Source: a bacterium (lineage in GTDB: Bacteria > Actinomycetota > Acidimicrobiia > Spongiisociales > Spongiisociaceae). From it: a DNA stretch of 61,496 nucleotides. A program made the translations under genes and the position numbers. How positions within the stretch are numbered: the stretch's first letter is position 1; each line of letters opens with the position of its first letter. The notes below the pieces were generated by a model. The model made no database searches. It was not told the origin of the DNA and saw only the letters and a list, made by a program, of their open reading frames with translations. Where the stretch lies: NCBI GenBank assembly GCA_026710435.1, contig JAPOQZ010000261.1:1-61496 (forward strand), written 5' to 3'. This document shows positions 7,787 through 17,717 of the stretch, in pieces.

Positions 7787-8893
7787 TCAGCCCAACTCGC
7801 TGCGAACCATCTCCGCTCCGGAGACCATCGCGTGCAGCTTGTCCTGCGCGATGTAGCGCTGCAGGAGGATGAGGCCGCAATCGGTGGTCACGCCCAACTG
7901 ATCGGCGGGCACGTACTCGAGGAGCCGGCGGATGCGGCCGGCCACCTGATCGGCCGTCTCGGTGATGGTCGACTTGACATCGATCACCCCGGCCCAGAAC
8001 TGGATGTTCTCGGGCACCGGGTTGTTCTTCACCACGTCGAGACCGGATAGGTCGTCGGAACGGCGACCGCAGTTCTCGAGGTTGAGAACGTCGATGTTCG
8101 CATCGTACGAAGCCGGTATCACCGAGGCGGTGGCCGCCGGCTCGTCCCCTTCGCGGATGGTCAGGTCGAAGATCTCACCCGCTCCTGCAGTGTCGTCGGG
8201 GAAGTAGGCCGGAGTGCCGCCCCAGTTCCCCCAGCAGATGTGGACAATGATCTTGGCGTTCTGGACACCGGCCACCGCCCGGTTGAAGGCCTCGATAGCC
8301 CAGGGCTCGTAGAAGTAGGGCCAGGTGAACTCGTCCAGCTGGATGAAGTCGATCCCCATCGCGTCCACCTCGAGAATGTCCTCGTTGACGGCGTCGGCGA
8401 TCGCCATGGCCCGGTCCTCGGCTGCCTCGTAGTGGAGGTCGTTGGTGGCCTGGGCAAGCACCTGGATCCCGGTGTACTGGACCTTGGTGGCCTTGTTGGT
8501 GGCTCTCTTCAGCGCTCTGGCCTGCTCCACCATGATGGCGCCCCGCCGCTTCACCTCCTGGGTGAGGGTTCCGGCATGCAGACGGCTGTAGATCGGGAAT
8601 CCCAGGAAACCACCCTTCAGGTCGTAACCGAGCCGCTTGTAGTAGTAGTAGAGGGCCTGGTCGGCATAGTTGTCGCCGTGGAGTCGACCATCGGTGATGA
8701 TGTCGAGCCCGGCGTTCTCCTGGTCCGTGGCCAGCGCCGCCGCCGCGTCCTCCAGAGCCTCCCGGATGTAGGCGTCGGGCGGCTCCTGGTCGCCGGTCCA
8801 CTCGCGTACGCACTGGGCATCCCACCAGCGTGGATTCGGATAGTTACCCACCATCGAGGTCGGTATGAGTACCTCTTCACCCTTGATCTGCAT
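7787..8893 (-). CDS. xecA: Epoxyalkane:coenzyme M transferase (2-hydroxypropyl-CoM lyase)
   Basis: 368-aa zinc enzyme of the cobalamin-independent methionine synthase (MetE) fold. It opens an epoxide with the CoM thiol to give a hydroxyalkyl-CoM. The zinc ligands H218, C220 (VHICWGN) and C339 (TTDCGL) are present; the first two match the numbering of Xanthobacter XecA. The N-terminal PTSMVGNYPNPRWWDAQ and the TDGRLHGDNYADQALY stretch fit the EaCoMT group rather than MetE, which is twice as long and carries an N-terminal domain. The ATG at 8893 has GGAGGAG just upstream, so the longer upstream frame to 9007 was rejected. The xecD, xecE and xecC genes nearby confirm the role. Confidence 0.9.
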   Translation of the reverse strand: MQIKGEEVLIPTSMVGNYPNPRWWDAQCVREWTGDQEPPDAYIREALEDAAAALATDQENAGLDIITDGRLHGDNYADQALYYYYKRLGYDLKGGFLGFPIYSRLHAGTLTQEVKRRGAIMVEQARALKRATNKATKVQYTGIQVLAQATNDLHYEAAEDRAMAIADAVNEDILEVDAMGIDFIQLDEFTWPYFYEPWAIEAFNRAVAGVQNAKIIVHICWGNWGGTPAYFPDDTAGAGEIFDLTIREGDEPAATASVIPASYDANIDVLNLENCGRRSDDLSGLDVVKNNPVPENIQFWAGVIDVKSTITETADQVAGRIRRLLEYVPADQLGVTTDCGLILLQRYIAQDKLHAMVSGAEMVRSELG

Positions 8894-9035
8894 TGCTCCT
8901 CCATCTCTAGCAGCGAATCTCGATCGGCACACAGCAACCGAGTGGCCGGTCGGGGTTACCTCCTTCGTGTCGGTCTCAGGTCGCACGCCCTCGGACGCCG
9001 TCGCCAACGTCAGGCTAGCAAACCGAGAGTTGCCC
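8894..9035 (-). promoter_or_regulatory. xecA upstream region
   Basis: 142 bases between the xecA start and repeat B1. On the minus strand an AAGGAGGT stretch about 90 bases upstream and the xecA ribosome site (GGAGGAG) are visible. I found no convincing -35/-10 pair. Any xecA promoter must lie here or inside the adjoining repeat element. Confidence 0.3.
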
Positions 9036-9243
9036 TAGCCCCGATTTTTCATGCGGGGGTTTGATCTGCGCGAACAGGGGTGTGGGATATGAGCTTCTGA
9101 CCAGGCACTACGGGTGTTTCGACAGCCCTGTCTCGGCCCGGCGGGACCTTCACCCGTCGGGTGAAGCCAGGCCCAGTCACGATCATGTGGTTGATGTGGC
9201 ATGTTGCCGCGGGTATGTCGGGAAACATGAAGAATCAAGGCTA
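9036..9243. repeat. Family B MITE-like repeat (B1)
   Basis: A 208-bp element with about 18-bp terminal inverted repeats (TAGCCCCGATTTTTCATG at 9036-9053, and its imperfect complement at 9226-9243). It is in the opposite orientation to the copies at 36039-36307 and 61357-61496. Both ends sit in CTAG, suggesting insertion at CTAG/YTAR targets as used by IS5-type transposases. It lies upstream of xecA and contains no plausible gene. Confidence 0.75.
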
Positions 9244-9294
9244 GACACGGCAATTCGTAGCTGGTGGGAAGTCGACGACTCCGGCTGGCATCCC

Positions 9295-9397
9295 TAGGAG
9301 GGTGCTGAACAATGACATACTCGGGCGTGCCACCCGCCGAACCAGGAATCATGCCGGCGATTGGCAGTCCGCTGGTGTATTGCTCAGTACCCTCCTA
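9295..9397. repeat. Family A MITE-like repeat, long form (A2)
   Basis: A 103-bp element with 19-bp terminal inverted repeats (9295-9313 and 9379-9397). The last three bases, read on the minus strand, are the TAG stop of the xecD gene. Its interior matches that of the copy at 60491-60596 (shared CCAGGAATCATGCCG). Confidence 0.8.
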
Positions 9398-10135
9398 CCG
9401 GATGGTCCATCCGCCATCCACGACCAGACCGTGTCCGGTCATGTACGACATGCGTCCGGAGGCCAGGAGCGCGATGGCGTCGGCGATGTCCTCCGGCTGG
9501 GCAACACGGCCGACGGGAATGCGGGCCTCGACAGCAGCCCTGAGTTCGGGCTGATCCAGTCGCCACTTCGTCATCGGCGTCTCCACCATTCCCGGGCAGA
9601 TCGCGTTCGACCGGATGCCGTCAGCGGCATAGTCGGCCGCGATCGAGCGGGCCAGGAGGAGAGCAGCGGCCTTCGACACGGAGTAGACCGACCGGGCCGG
9701 GAAGGGAACCATTCCCGCCACCGAGGCGACCGTGATGATGTGCCCCGACCGGCGCGGGACCATCGACCTGAGGGCGGCCCGGGAACACAGGTAGACACCC
9801 GTGACGTTGACCGCCATCACCCCCTCCCATTCATCGAGGGGGGTCTCGTGTAGCCGCGCCGCGGCCGCGGATCCGGTGATGCCGGCGTTGTTGACCAGTA
9901 CATCCACGGGACCGAGTTGCTCCTCGATAGTCGCAAATGCCTCGGCAACCGCAGCCGCGTCCGACACATCCACCCCGAGCCCGACGCCGCCCCCGGCAGC
10001 TTCGCGAGCGCCGGTAAGGTCGAGGTCGAGGACGCCGAGCCGGAACCCTTCCCGGACAAGGCGCTCACACGTCACCCGACCGATCCCCGATCCGCCACCA
10101 GTCACCACCGCCACGCTTGGATTGTTTCCTGCCAT
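9395..10135 (-). CDS. xecD: R-2-hydroxypropyl-CoM dehydrogenase
   Basis: 246-aa short-chain dehydrogenase that oxidises R-2-hydroxypropyl-CoM to 2-oxopropyl-CoM with NAD+. The NAD motif TGGGSGIG, NNAG, and catalytic S138, Y151 and K155 are present. Two arginines that bind the CoM sulfonate in Xanthobacter R-HPCDH (R152 and R196) have exact counterparts at R148 (FPARSVYSVSK) and R192 (ETPMTKWRLDQPELR), with the same offset of four as the catalytic residues. The ATG at 10135 has GGAGG five bases upstream, so the much longer upstream frame is not used. The stop codon lies inside repeat A2. Confidence 0.93.
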   Translation of the reverse strand: MAGNNPSVAVVTGGGSGIGRVTCERLVREGFRLGVLDLDLTGAREAAGGGVGLGVDVSDAAAVAEAFATIEEQLGPVDVLVNNAGITGSAAAARLHETPLDEWEGVMAVNVTGVYLCSRAALRSMVPRRSGHIITVASVAGMVPFPARSVYSVSKAAALLLARSIAADYAADGIRSNAICPGMVETPMTKWRLDQPELRAAVEARIPVGRVAQPEDIADAIALLASGRMSYMTGHGLVVDGGWTIR

Positions 10136-10189
10136 CTGGTCCTCCATCGTCTGGTTGGCCTCAGAATATGACTCGATGCCGCCAACGCG

Positions 10190-10203
10190 TAATATCAACC
10201 CCG
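10190..10203 (+). promoter_or_regulatory. Possible leaderless promoter for xecE
   Basis: TAATAT at 10190-10195 lies eight bases before the ATG of xecE, the spacing expected for a leaderless transcript starting at or next to the start codon. No good -35 hexamer is seen. The 68-base gap (10136-10203) also has to hold the start signals of the divergent xecD. Confidence 0.35.
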
Positions 10204-10971
10204 ATGAGGCTTGCTGGCAAGAGCGCGTTGATAACCGGGGCGGGTTCGGGGATCGGTCGAGCCACGGCCGAGTTGTTCGCACAGGAGGGTGCGTCGGTCG
10301 CCATCGTGGACCTCGATCCCCGCTCGGCCGAGACCACCGCAGCCTCCATACGGAGCCGCGGCGGGACAGCTCTGGCATTCGAGGCCGACGTGTCATCGGC
10401 AGAGCAGACGGCTGGCGCGGTCGATTCGGCGGCCCGGGAGTTCGGGCGGCTGGACATCGTCTACAACAATGCCGGAGTGGGTTCCACCGGGTCGGTGGCG
10501 ACCGCCACCCAGGAGAATTGGGACCTGTGCTTCGATGTCAACGTGAAGGGGACCTTCCTCGTCTCCCGGGCTGCGATACCTCACCTCGAAGCGGCCGGGG
10601 GAGGGTCGATCGTGAACCAGGCGTCGGTGGCGGCACTGGTCGGTATCGAGGGGTTCGCGGCCTACTGCGCGGCTAAGGGCGCCGTCGTCTCATTGACCCG
10701 TTCCATGGCCGTGGACCTTGCTCCGTCGGGCATAAGGGTGAACGCCATCTGCCCGGGAACCGTTTACACCCCGCTCATGGAACCTCTCATGCTGGAGCGG
10801 GGTGAGGGAGATCTCGAACTGGGGCTGGCCAGAACTGCTACGAAGTATCCGATCGGCCGGCTCGGCAACCCGTCGGAGATCGCCCGAGCCGCCCTCTTCC
10901 TGGCCTCTGACGAGGCCGGCTTCGTCACCGGTTCGATCTTCACGGTCGACGGCGGCATGACCGCCCAGTAG
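10204..10971 (+). CDS. xecE: S-2-hydroxypropyl-CoM dehydrogenase
   Basis: 255-aa short-chain dehydrogenase divergent from xecD. The cofactor motif TGAGSGIG (11-18), NNAG (88-91) and the catalytic triad S141, Y154, K158 are intact. Basic residues R210 and K214, just before YPIGRLG, fall where S-HPCDH of Xanthobacter has the Arg/Lys pair that holds the CoM sulfonate (R211/K214). The spacing differs by one residue, so this is supportive, not proof. Two dehydrogenases of opposite stereospecificity are needed because alkene oxidation gives both epoxide enantiomers. No Shine-Dalgarno is obvious; see the -10-like site just upstream. Confidence 0.8.
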   Translation: MRLAGKSALITGAGSGIGRATAELFAQEGASVAIVDLDPRSAETTAASIRSRGGTALAFEADVSSAEQTAGAVDSAAREFGRLDIVYNNAGVGSTGSVATATQENWDLCFDVNVKGTFLVSRAAIPHLEAAGGGSIVNQASVAALVGIEGFAAYCAAKGAVVSLTRSMAVDLAPSGIRVNAICPGTVYTPLMEPLMLERGEGDLELGLARTATKYPIGRLGNPSEIARAALFLASDEAGFVTGSIFTVDGGMTAQ

Positions 10972-10974
10972 TCG

Positions 10975-11889
10975 ATGGGAGTCCACCTCGCCGCGGACAA
11001 GCGCACCGACCTCGAGGCGGCGGCCGGGCTGGTACGACCCGGATCGATGGTGGCGCTGGGCGGGGGACTGTCCGCCAGGCTGCCGATGGCGCTGGTCCGC
11101 CAACTGATCCGGGATGGGACAGACGACCTGCACGTGGTCGGCTCGGCTCACTCCATCGACGTTGACCTGCTGGTGGCAGCCGGAGCGATCTCTATCTGCG
11201 AGGAGAGCTACGTCGGCTACGAGCAGGACCACGGCCTGGCGCCCGCCTTCAGGAGGGCGGCCCAGCAAGGATCCATCGAGGTCCGGGAGAGCTGCTGCGA
11301 CACCATCCTCACCCAGCTGCGGGCGGCCGAGATGGGCCTTACCTTCCTGCCCGTCCACGGGGTCAAGGGCACCGACATCGAGGTCCTCCACCCCGAATAC
11401 AGCCGTGTTTCCTGCCCGTTCACGGGAACATCGTTCGTCGCGGTGCCACCGATGGCACCGGACGTGGCCCTCATCCATGCTCCCGTCGGAGACCGCTCCG
11501 GGAACCTGCATCTCGAACAGCCCTACGTTCTGGACGAGCGGTTCGCAGTCGCGTCGGCCATGGTGATCGCCACGGTCGATCGGATCGCCCCGACGGAAGA
11601 GGTGCAAGCGGCAGGCATCGTGATCCCCTTCTACCGGGTGGCCGCCGTGGCGGAGGTGCCGTTCGGCGCTCACCCCTCGTCCAGCTATCCCGGCTACGCG
11701 TACGACCGGGACCACATCGGTGAATGGGTACGGTCGGCCTCGACACCAGCGGGAGCGGACAAGTACCTCCGCCACTACGTGACCGGCACCGACGAGGCCG
11801 GCTACCGGGACCTGATGGGGTCGGAGCGCCTGCAGCGGCTGCGTGGCTACACGGCCTCGACCGCCGCCTGGATGGACCTGTTCGCATGA
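10975..11889 (+). CDS. CoA-transferase family I, subunit A
   Basis: 304-aa alpha subunit of a two-component CoA-transferase (glutaconate/3-oxoacid type). The N-terminal GSMVALGGGLSARLPMALVR is the usual glycine-rich opening of the family. It starts three bases after the xecE stop and its own stop overlaps the ATG of subunit B, so it is in the xecE operon. XecC makes acetoacetate, which must be activated to acetoacetyl-CoA before thiolysis, so acetoacetate is the expected acceptor. Related IpdA/IpdB proteins are ring-opening hydratases in steroid breakdown, so a CoA-thioester hydrolase cannot be excluded. Confidence 0.75.
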   Translation: MGVHLAADKRTDLEAAAGLVRPGSMVALGGGLSARLPMALVRQLIRDGTDDLHVVGSAHSIDVDLLVAAGAISICEESYVGYEQDHGLAPAFRRAAQQGSIEVRESCCDTILTQLRAAEMGLTFLPVHGVKGTDIEVLHPEYSRVSCPFTGTSFVAVPPMAPDVALIHAPVGDRSGNLHLEQPYVLDERFAVASAMVIATVDRIAPTEEVQAAGIVIPFYRVAAVAEVPFGAHPSSSYPGYAYDRDHIGEWVRSASTPAGADKYLRHYVTGTDEAGYRDLMGSERLQRLRGYTASTAAWMDLFA

Positions 11890-12689
11890 GGTTCAGCCTC
11901 GACGAGTACTTCGTCGTCGAGTTGGCCCGCGCCATCCGCGATTCCGAAGTCACGTTCCACGGCTTTGCCAGCCCTTGCGCCACCGTGGCCATGCACGTCG
12001 CCAAGCGCAGCCACGCCCCGTCGGCCCTGCTGATCGAGGGCGCCATGTACGCAGTGAACCCGCACCCGGAATTCATCCCCCCTACCAGCAACGACCACTC
12101 CCTCAAGCAGGGCGCGGTCTACTCGATGCGGTTCGAGGAGGCCTTCGACATGTCGGTGCGCGGCGAGGTGGACAACATGTTCCTGTCCGGCGTGCAGATC
12201 GACCGCTACGGCAACACCAACGTCACCGCCATCGGCGGCATGCCGGAACCCAAGGTGAAGATGGGCGGCGGCGGTGGAGGCTGCAACATCTCGGCGACGA
12301 TCGGACGCCTTAGCCTGTGGACCACCAACCATCGACCCGGCCGGTGCCTGGTCGAGCGGTGCGACTTCATCACCGACATCGGCCATCGCACACCCCACGG
12401 AACCCGGGCCGAACTCGGATACCCCGGCCGCGGCCCGCAGGTCCTCATCACTGAACTAGGGGTGTTCGACTTCCCTGACGGCACGGCCCGGCTCCGGAAG
12501 CTCTTCCCCGACGTGACCCTCGAGGAAGTGAGGGCGTCAACCGGTTTCGAGTTTCCGGTGGCTCAGGACCTCGACAGCGTCGAGGCCCCCAGCCGGGAAC
12601 AGATCGGGCTGGTCCGCGAGATCGACCCGCTCGGGGTCAGGCACCGCGAGTTCCGGCCCTCCGAACTGGAACGCTCCTTCAACGTATGA
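11886..12689 (+). CDS. CoA-transferase family I, subunit B
   Basis: 267-aa beta subunit. Recognisable features are the TFHGFASPCATVAMHVAK opening, a glutamate in LLIEGAMYAVNP, and the glycine-rich stretch KMGGGGGGCNISA typical of the glutaconate CoA-transferase/IpdB group. The ATG at 11886 overlaps the stop of subunit A (ATGA), so the upstream extension of the frame is discarded. The stop overlaps the start of the acyl-CoA synthetase in the same way. The two subunits presumably form the active heterodimer. The catalytic glutamate assignment is tentative. Confidence 0.75.
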   Translation: MRFSLDEYFVVELARAIRDSEVTFHGFASPCATVAMHVAKRSHAPSALLIEGAMYAVNPHPEFIPPTSNDHSLKQGAVYSMRFEEAFDMSVRGEVDNMFLSGVQIDRYGNTNVTAIGGMPEPKVKMGGGGGGCNISATIGRLSLWTTNHRPGRCLVERCDFITDIGHRTPHGTRAELGYPGRGPQVLITELGVFDFPDGTARLRKLFPDVTLEEVRASTGFEFPVAQDLDSVEAPSREQIGLVREIDPLGVRHREFRPSELERSFNV

Positions 12690-14737
12690 GCCTCGACTCC
12701 CTTTTCAACCCGACCAGCGTCGCCATCGTGGGAGCTTCCGAGCAGCCCGGCAAGGTGGGCGCGGTCCTGTGGCGCAACCTCTCGTCATTCGAAGGGGAGA
12801 CCATCCCTGTCACCCGCTCGTCCGAGACGGTGGGCGGGGTCAGGGCCTTTCCTAGCCTCGCCGAGGTAGAAGGGGAGCTGGATCTCGTAGTGCTGGCCGT
12901 TCCGTCCCGTGCGGCGCCGGCGGTAGCCCGCCAGGCGGCCGCCAAAGGGGTCGGGGCGATGGTCGTCCTAGCCGGGGGCTTCGCCGAGACCGGTGACGAG
13001 GGAGCAGCCCTCCAAGCCGAACTGGTCGAGGCGGCGGGCGGGGTACGGATCGTCGGCCCCAACTGCTTCGGTGTGCAGAACATGGCCCGGCGCCTGAACG
13101 CTTCGATCACACCGTCCGGGGATACCGAACCGGGGGGGATCGCGCTCATCACCCAGTCAGGAGCGTACGGGATGGCGATCCACGCCATGGCTCCCGACGA
13201 GCACCTGCGATTCGGGAAGGTCTACTCCTCCGGGAACAAGGCGGACATCGCCGACCACGAGGTGATCCACTACTTGGCGGCGGATCCCGAGACCGATGTG
13301 ATATGCCTGCTGGCCGAATCGGTGACCGACGGAGCGGAGTTGGCAGCGGCCATCCGAGAGGCTTCTCCCACGACCCCTGTCATAGTCGCCAAGACCGGTC
13401 GCTCGGATGCAGGAGCGCGAGCTGCCCGCTCCCATACCGGGTCCATGGCCACCAACGATGCCATCTTCCGGGCTGCCATGGACCAGGCCGGTGCGATCAC
13501 GGTGCGAACCGGACTCGAGATGCTCGACGTGGCGCGCGTGCTGGCCGGCCAACCCCTCCCCGCCGGAGCGCGAGCGGCGATCATCACGAACTCGGGCGGG
13601 ACCGGGGTGGAGATGGTCGACATGCTGGCCGACGTGGACGTCGACGTGCCCGAACTCTCCGAAGGACTACGATCCCGGATCGCGCGGCGCCTCCCGGCCT
13701 TCGCCAGCGCCGCCAACCCGGTGGACATGACGCCCATCTGGCCCCGCTTCGCCGAGCTCTACCCGTGGCTGATCGACACGCTGGCCCGGTCGGGGGAGGT
13801 GGACCTGGTGATTCCCGTGCTGCTCCAGCGGGCGGCGATGGATGAGACCAACCTGGCCCGGATCCGCAGCACCGTCGAATCGTTGCGCTCCGACGGGATC
13901 GACGTTCCGGTCTACTGCTGCTGGGTTACTCCGAGAGCCGAGCGCCCGAAAGCCGACCTCCTGCAGGCGGCCGGGATCCCGTGCTTGGAGTGGCCTGAGC
14001 GAACCGCCCGCACGGTCGGTCACGTGGTGCGTTACGCCCGCAGCCGTGGACGGATCCTCCCCCGCCCGGCCCTGCCTGCTCCGGCCACCACCGGGCTTCC
14101 CGGCGGACCGGTCCCGGCGATGGAAGCAGCTTCGCTGCTGGCGGGGTTCGGAGTACCGACCGTCGAGAGCCGCCTCTGCCTCGACGAATCCGAGGCGGTA
14201 TCGGCGGCTGCCGATCTCGGCGGGCCAACCGTGATGAAGACGGCCGATGCCTCCATCTACCACCGGACGGAGGTCGACGGCGTGAGGGTCGGGCTCGCGA
14301 CGGGGAGCGAGGTCGCCGCCGCCTACCGTGATCTGGCACGGCTGGGACCCGCTGTCCTGGTCCAGCCCCAACTGTCCGGAGTGGAGATGGTGGTGGGGGG
14401 GCTGCGGGATCCTGACTTCGGACCGGTGGTCATGACCGGCCTGGGCGGGATGGCGGTGGAGGTTTTGGAGGACGTGGTCTTCGGTCTCGCCCCCGTGGAG
14501 ACGGAGGAGGCGGCGCGGATGATCGGACGGCTCCGCGGATACCCGCTCCTCAGCGGCTACCGCAACCGGCCCGCGGTCGATATCGGGCGCCTGGCGGAGG
14601 TGATCTCGGGAGTGAGCCGGCTGCTGGCGACCTATCCTGAGATCAACGAGATCGACCTGAACCCGGTGATGGCAAGCAAGAGCGGGGCCGTTGCCGTCGA
14701 TTGGAAAGTGTACGTATCGCCGGCGAGCGATCGATAG
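12686..14737 (+). CDS. NDP-forming acyl-CoA synthetase (acetate--CoA ligase type)
   Basis: 683-aa single-chain enzyme. The order is CoA-binding Rossmann domain (about 1-130, VAIVGASEQPGKVG), succinyl-CoA ligase-like domains (about 140-450, with the catalytic-histidine region RSHTGSMA), and a C-terminal ATP-grasp domain (about 470-680, GPTVMKTADASIYHRTEVDG and EINEIDLNPVMA). Such enzymes interconvert an acyl-CoA plus ADP and phosphate with free acid, CoA and ATP. It is coupled to the CoA-transferase genes by an ATGA overlap. In this setting it could recover ATP from, or charge, the acid partner of the CoA-transferase, or activate acetoacetate or acetate. The substrate is not readable from sequence. 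Confidence 0.85.
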   Translation: MSLDSLFNPTSVAIVGASEQPGKVGAVLWRNLSSFEGETIPVTRSSETVGGVRAFPSLAEVEGELDLVVLAVPSRAAPAVARQAAAKGVGAMVVLAGGFAETGDEGAALQAELVEAAGGVRIVGPNCFGVQNMARRLNASITPSGDTEPGGIALITQSGAYGMAIHAMAPDEHLRFGKVYSSGNKADIADHEVIHYLAADPETDVICLLAESVTDGAELAAAIREASPTTPVIVAKTGRSDAGARAARSHTGSMATNDAIFRAAMDQAGAITVRTGLEMLDVARVLAGQPLPAGARAAIITNSGGTGVEMVDMLADVDVDVPELSEGLRSRIARRLPAFASAANPVDMTPIWPRFAELYPWLIDTLARSGEVDLVIPVLLQRAAMDETNLARIRSTVESLRSDGIDVPVYCCWVTPRAERPKADLLQAAGIPCLEWPERTARTVGHVVRYARSRGRILPRPALPAPATTGLPGGPVPAMEAASLLAGFGVPTVESRLCLDESEAVSAAADLGGPTVMKTADASIYHRTEVDGVRVGLATGSEVAAAYRDLARLGPAVLVQPQLSGVEMVVGGLRDPDFGPVVMTGLGGMAVEVLEDVVFGLAPVETEEAARMIGRLRGYPLLSGYRNRPAVDIGRLAEVISGVSRLLATYPEINEIDLNPVMASKSGAVAVDWKVYVSPASDR

Positions 14738-14888
14738 CAGGTGGGCAGTGGAGCTTCAGGCCGACGACCGGTGGCCGTGTCCGAGAGACCGGTAAGATTG
14801 CTGGGGCACGAGAGTTGACATGATCACGAGTAGCCGCGCCACCCGCACCGGCTGGTCCAATGTGAGCATCGAGACACAAGGAGGTTGA

Positions 14889-16478
<1,590 letters not shown>

Positions 16479-16598
16479 GAGGTGGCCCGGGAAGGAGCAA
16501 GGAGCCCTTCCTGTAAGCGGTCACTCTTCCATTGCCTGGGGACCGCCGAGGGGGTTTCACTCAACCCTCCCGAGCCGCCATGTGACAGGGGAAGCCGG
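16479..16598. terminator. Convergent terminator region after xecC
   Basis: 120 bases between two converging genes. A 6-bp stem GCGGTC/GACCGC (16517-16522 with 16541-16546) and a weaker GGAAGG/CCTTCC stem (about 16490-16511) could end transcription from either side. Neither has a clear U tract. Confidence 0.35.
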
Positions 16599-17651
16599 TC
16601 AGCGGGCCACCATCTCGATGAGAGACCGCATGGCCCGCATAGCCCGCTTCGTCTCGGCCATCGTCGGTTGTACACCCACGCCGTACATGGACTTGGGCTT
16701 GAGGTCCAGGAGCGTCCTCAAGTGTGTCGAAGCGTCGTCTCCGATGGCGGGGACCTCCTTCAGCATCTCGACGGCGTGCCTGTGATCGGGGCTGGCCGAG
16801 TGTTCGCCCAGCGCCTTGCAGCAGATGGCGTCGGAGGCGGCCACCCCGGCCAGGACCGCCATGCTGACCGCCGTGGAACGGTCCTCGGGGATTTCCGAGA
16901 GCGGATGGATCTCCGCGTGAGCGGCGAAGGTCTCGGCCTCCCGGATACGGGATGCGACATCTCGTCCGTCACAGGGACGGCGCCGGGGACCACCACGAGT
17001 CATGCGAGGGACGTTAGCCGGACGCTGATATTGTGAACAATTGTCTAGGAGATTGAGCGTTGTTCTAGGTAACTCGGGAAAGTCAGGCTCCCGTTCGAGC
17101 CATGGTGCACATTTCTCCTCGAACTCGCTCTCCGTAAACAGCAACGTGTTGCACGGGTTGCCGGTGAAGCGCCTGAGTTGCTCGTTGATGCTGTCAGTGG
17201 CGTCCCAGGGGTCCTTGTCGTAGTCGTCGGGCCAGACGAGGATCAGATCGATGTCGCTGTCGGAATCAGCCTGCCACCGGGCCACCGAGCCGAACAGGAG
17301 GGCTTTGGACGCGCCCTCCAGATGGGGTCGAATCACCTCGGCGATCCGGGACGGCATCGTGTCGCCCATCTCCACCAGATCGACCACGTGACGAGCGAGG
17401 GCGTGATCGCGGTTCAGCCGGTTGAGGATGGCGCGCCCGTTCGGTCTTTGAGTTACCAGTCCCGCAACACGCAGCCTGTCCAGGGCCTTCTGAACACCGG
17501 CCTGGCTGGCTTCACGCGACATGCGTCTCCGCACCTCCCGGCCGCTCAATGGCTCGGTAGCGCGTGCGAGCACCTCGAGCACGGCACCTTCGAGGCCGGG
17601 GGCCAGCGTGTTGAGAGGGTGGGAGAGATCCACGAATGCATACTCTACCAT
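16599..17651 (-). CDS. Winged-helix nucleotidyltransferase fused to HEPN-like domain (MNT-HEPN type)
   Basis: 350 aa in three parts. The N-terminal winged helix (about 15-85) is followed by a minimal nucleotidyltransferase domain with the full motif LLFGSVARWQADSDSDIDL (about 118-136). A C-terminal helical domain resembles HEPN proteins (about 220-350, ASDAICCKALGEHS). MNT and HEPN proteins normally come as two adjacent genes forming a toxin-antitoxin or defence pair. Here they are read as one frame through a linker that contains an internal ATG (MTRGGPRRR). A second start there, or loss of a stop, would explain the fusion. The RxxxxxH ribonuclease motif is not clear. Confidence 0.7.
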   Translation of the reverse strand: MVEYAFVDLSHPLNTLAPGLEGAVLEVLARATEPLSGREVRRRMSREASQAGVQKALDRLRVAGLVTQRPNGRAILNRLNRDHALARHVVDLVEMGDTMPSRIAEVIRPHLEGASKALLFGSVARWQADSDSDIDLILVWPDDYDKDPWDATDSINEQLRRFTGNPCNTLLFTESEFEEKCAPWLEREPDFPELPRTTLNLLDNCSQYQRPANVPRMTRGGPRRRPCDGRDVASRIREAETFAAHAEIHPLSEIPEDRSTAVSMAVLAGVAASDAICCKALGEHSASPDHRHAVEMLKEVPAIGDDASTHLRTLLDLKPKSMYGVGVQPTMAETKRAMRAMRSLIEMVAR

Positions 17652-17717
17652 GCATAGCCGGTCATCCTCCGGGTCCAGGGGCCGCGTTCCGACCCGCCAG
17701 CACCCGGCGGGGATGGA

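Noticed and set aside
7787..9007. Annotation of the MetE-fold gene as methionine synthase
   Set aside because: It has only about half the length of MetE, lacks the N-terminal domain, and matches the epoxyalkane:CoM transferase pattern beside xecC, xecD and xecE.
9061..9297. Small plus-strand protein in the xecA-xecD gap
   Set aside because: The frame lies mostly inside repeat B1, has no ribosome site and has no counterpart in the other copies.
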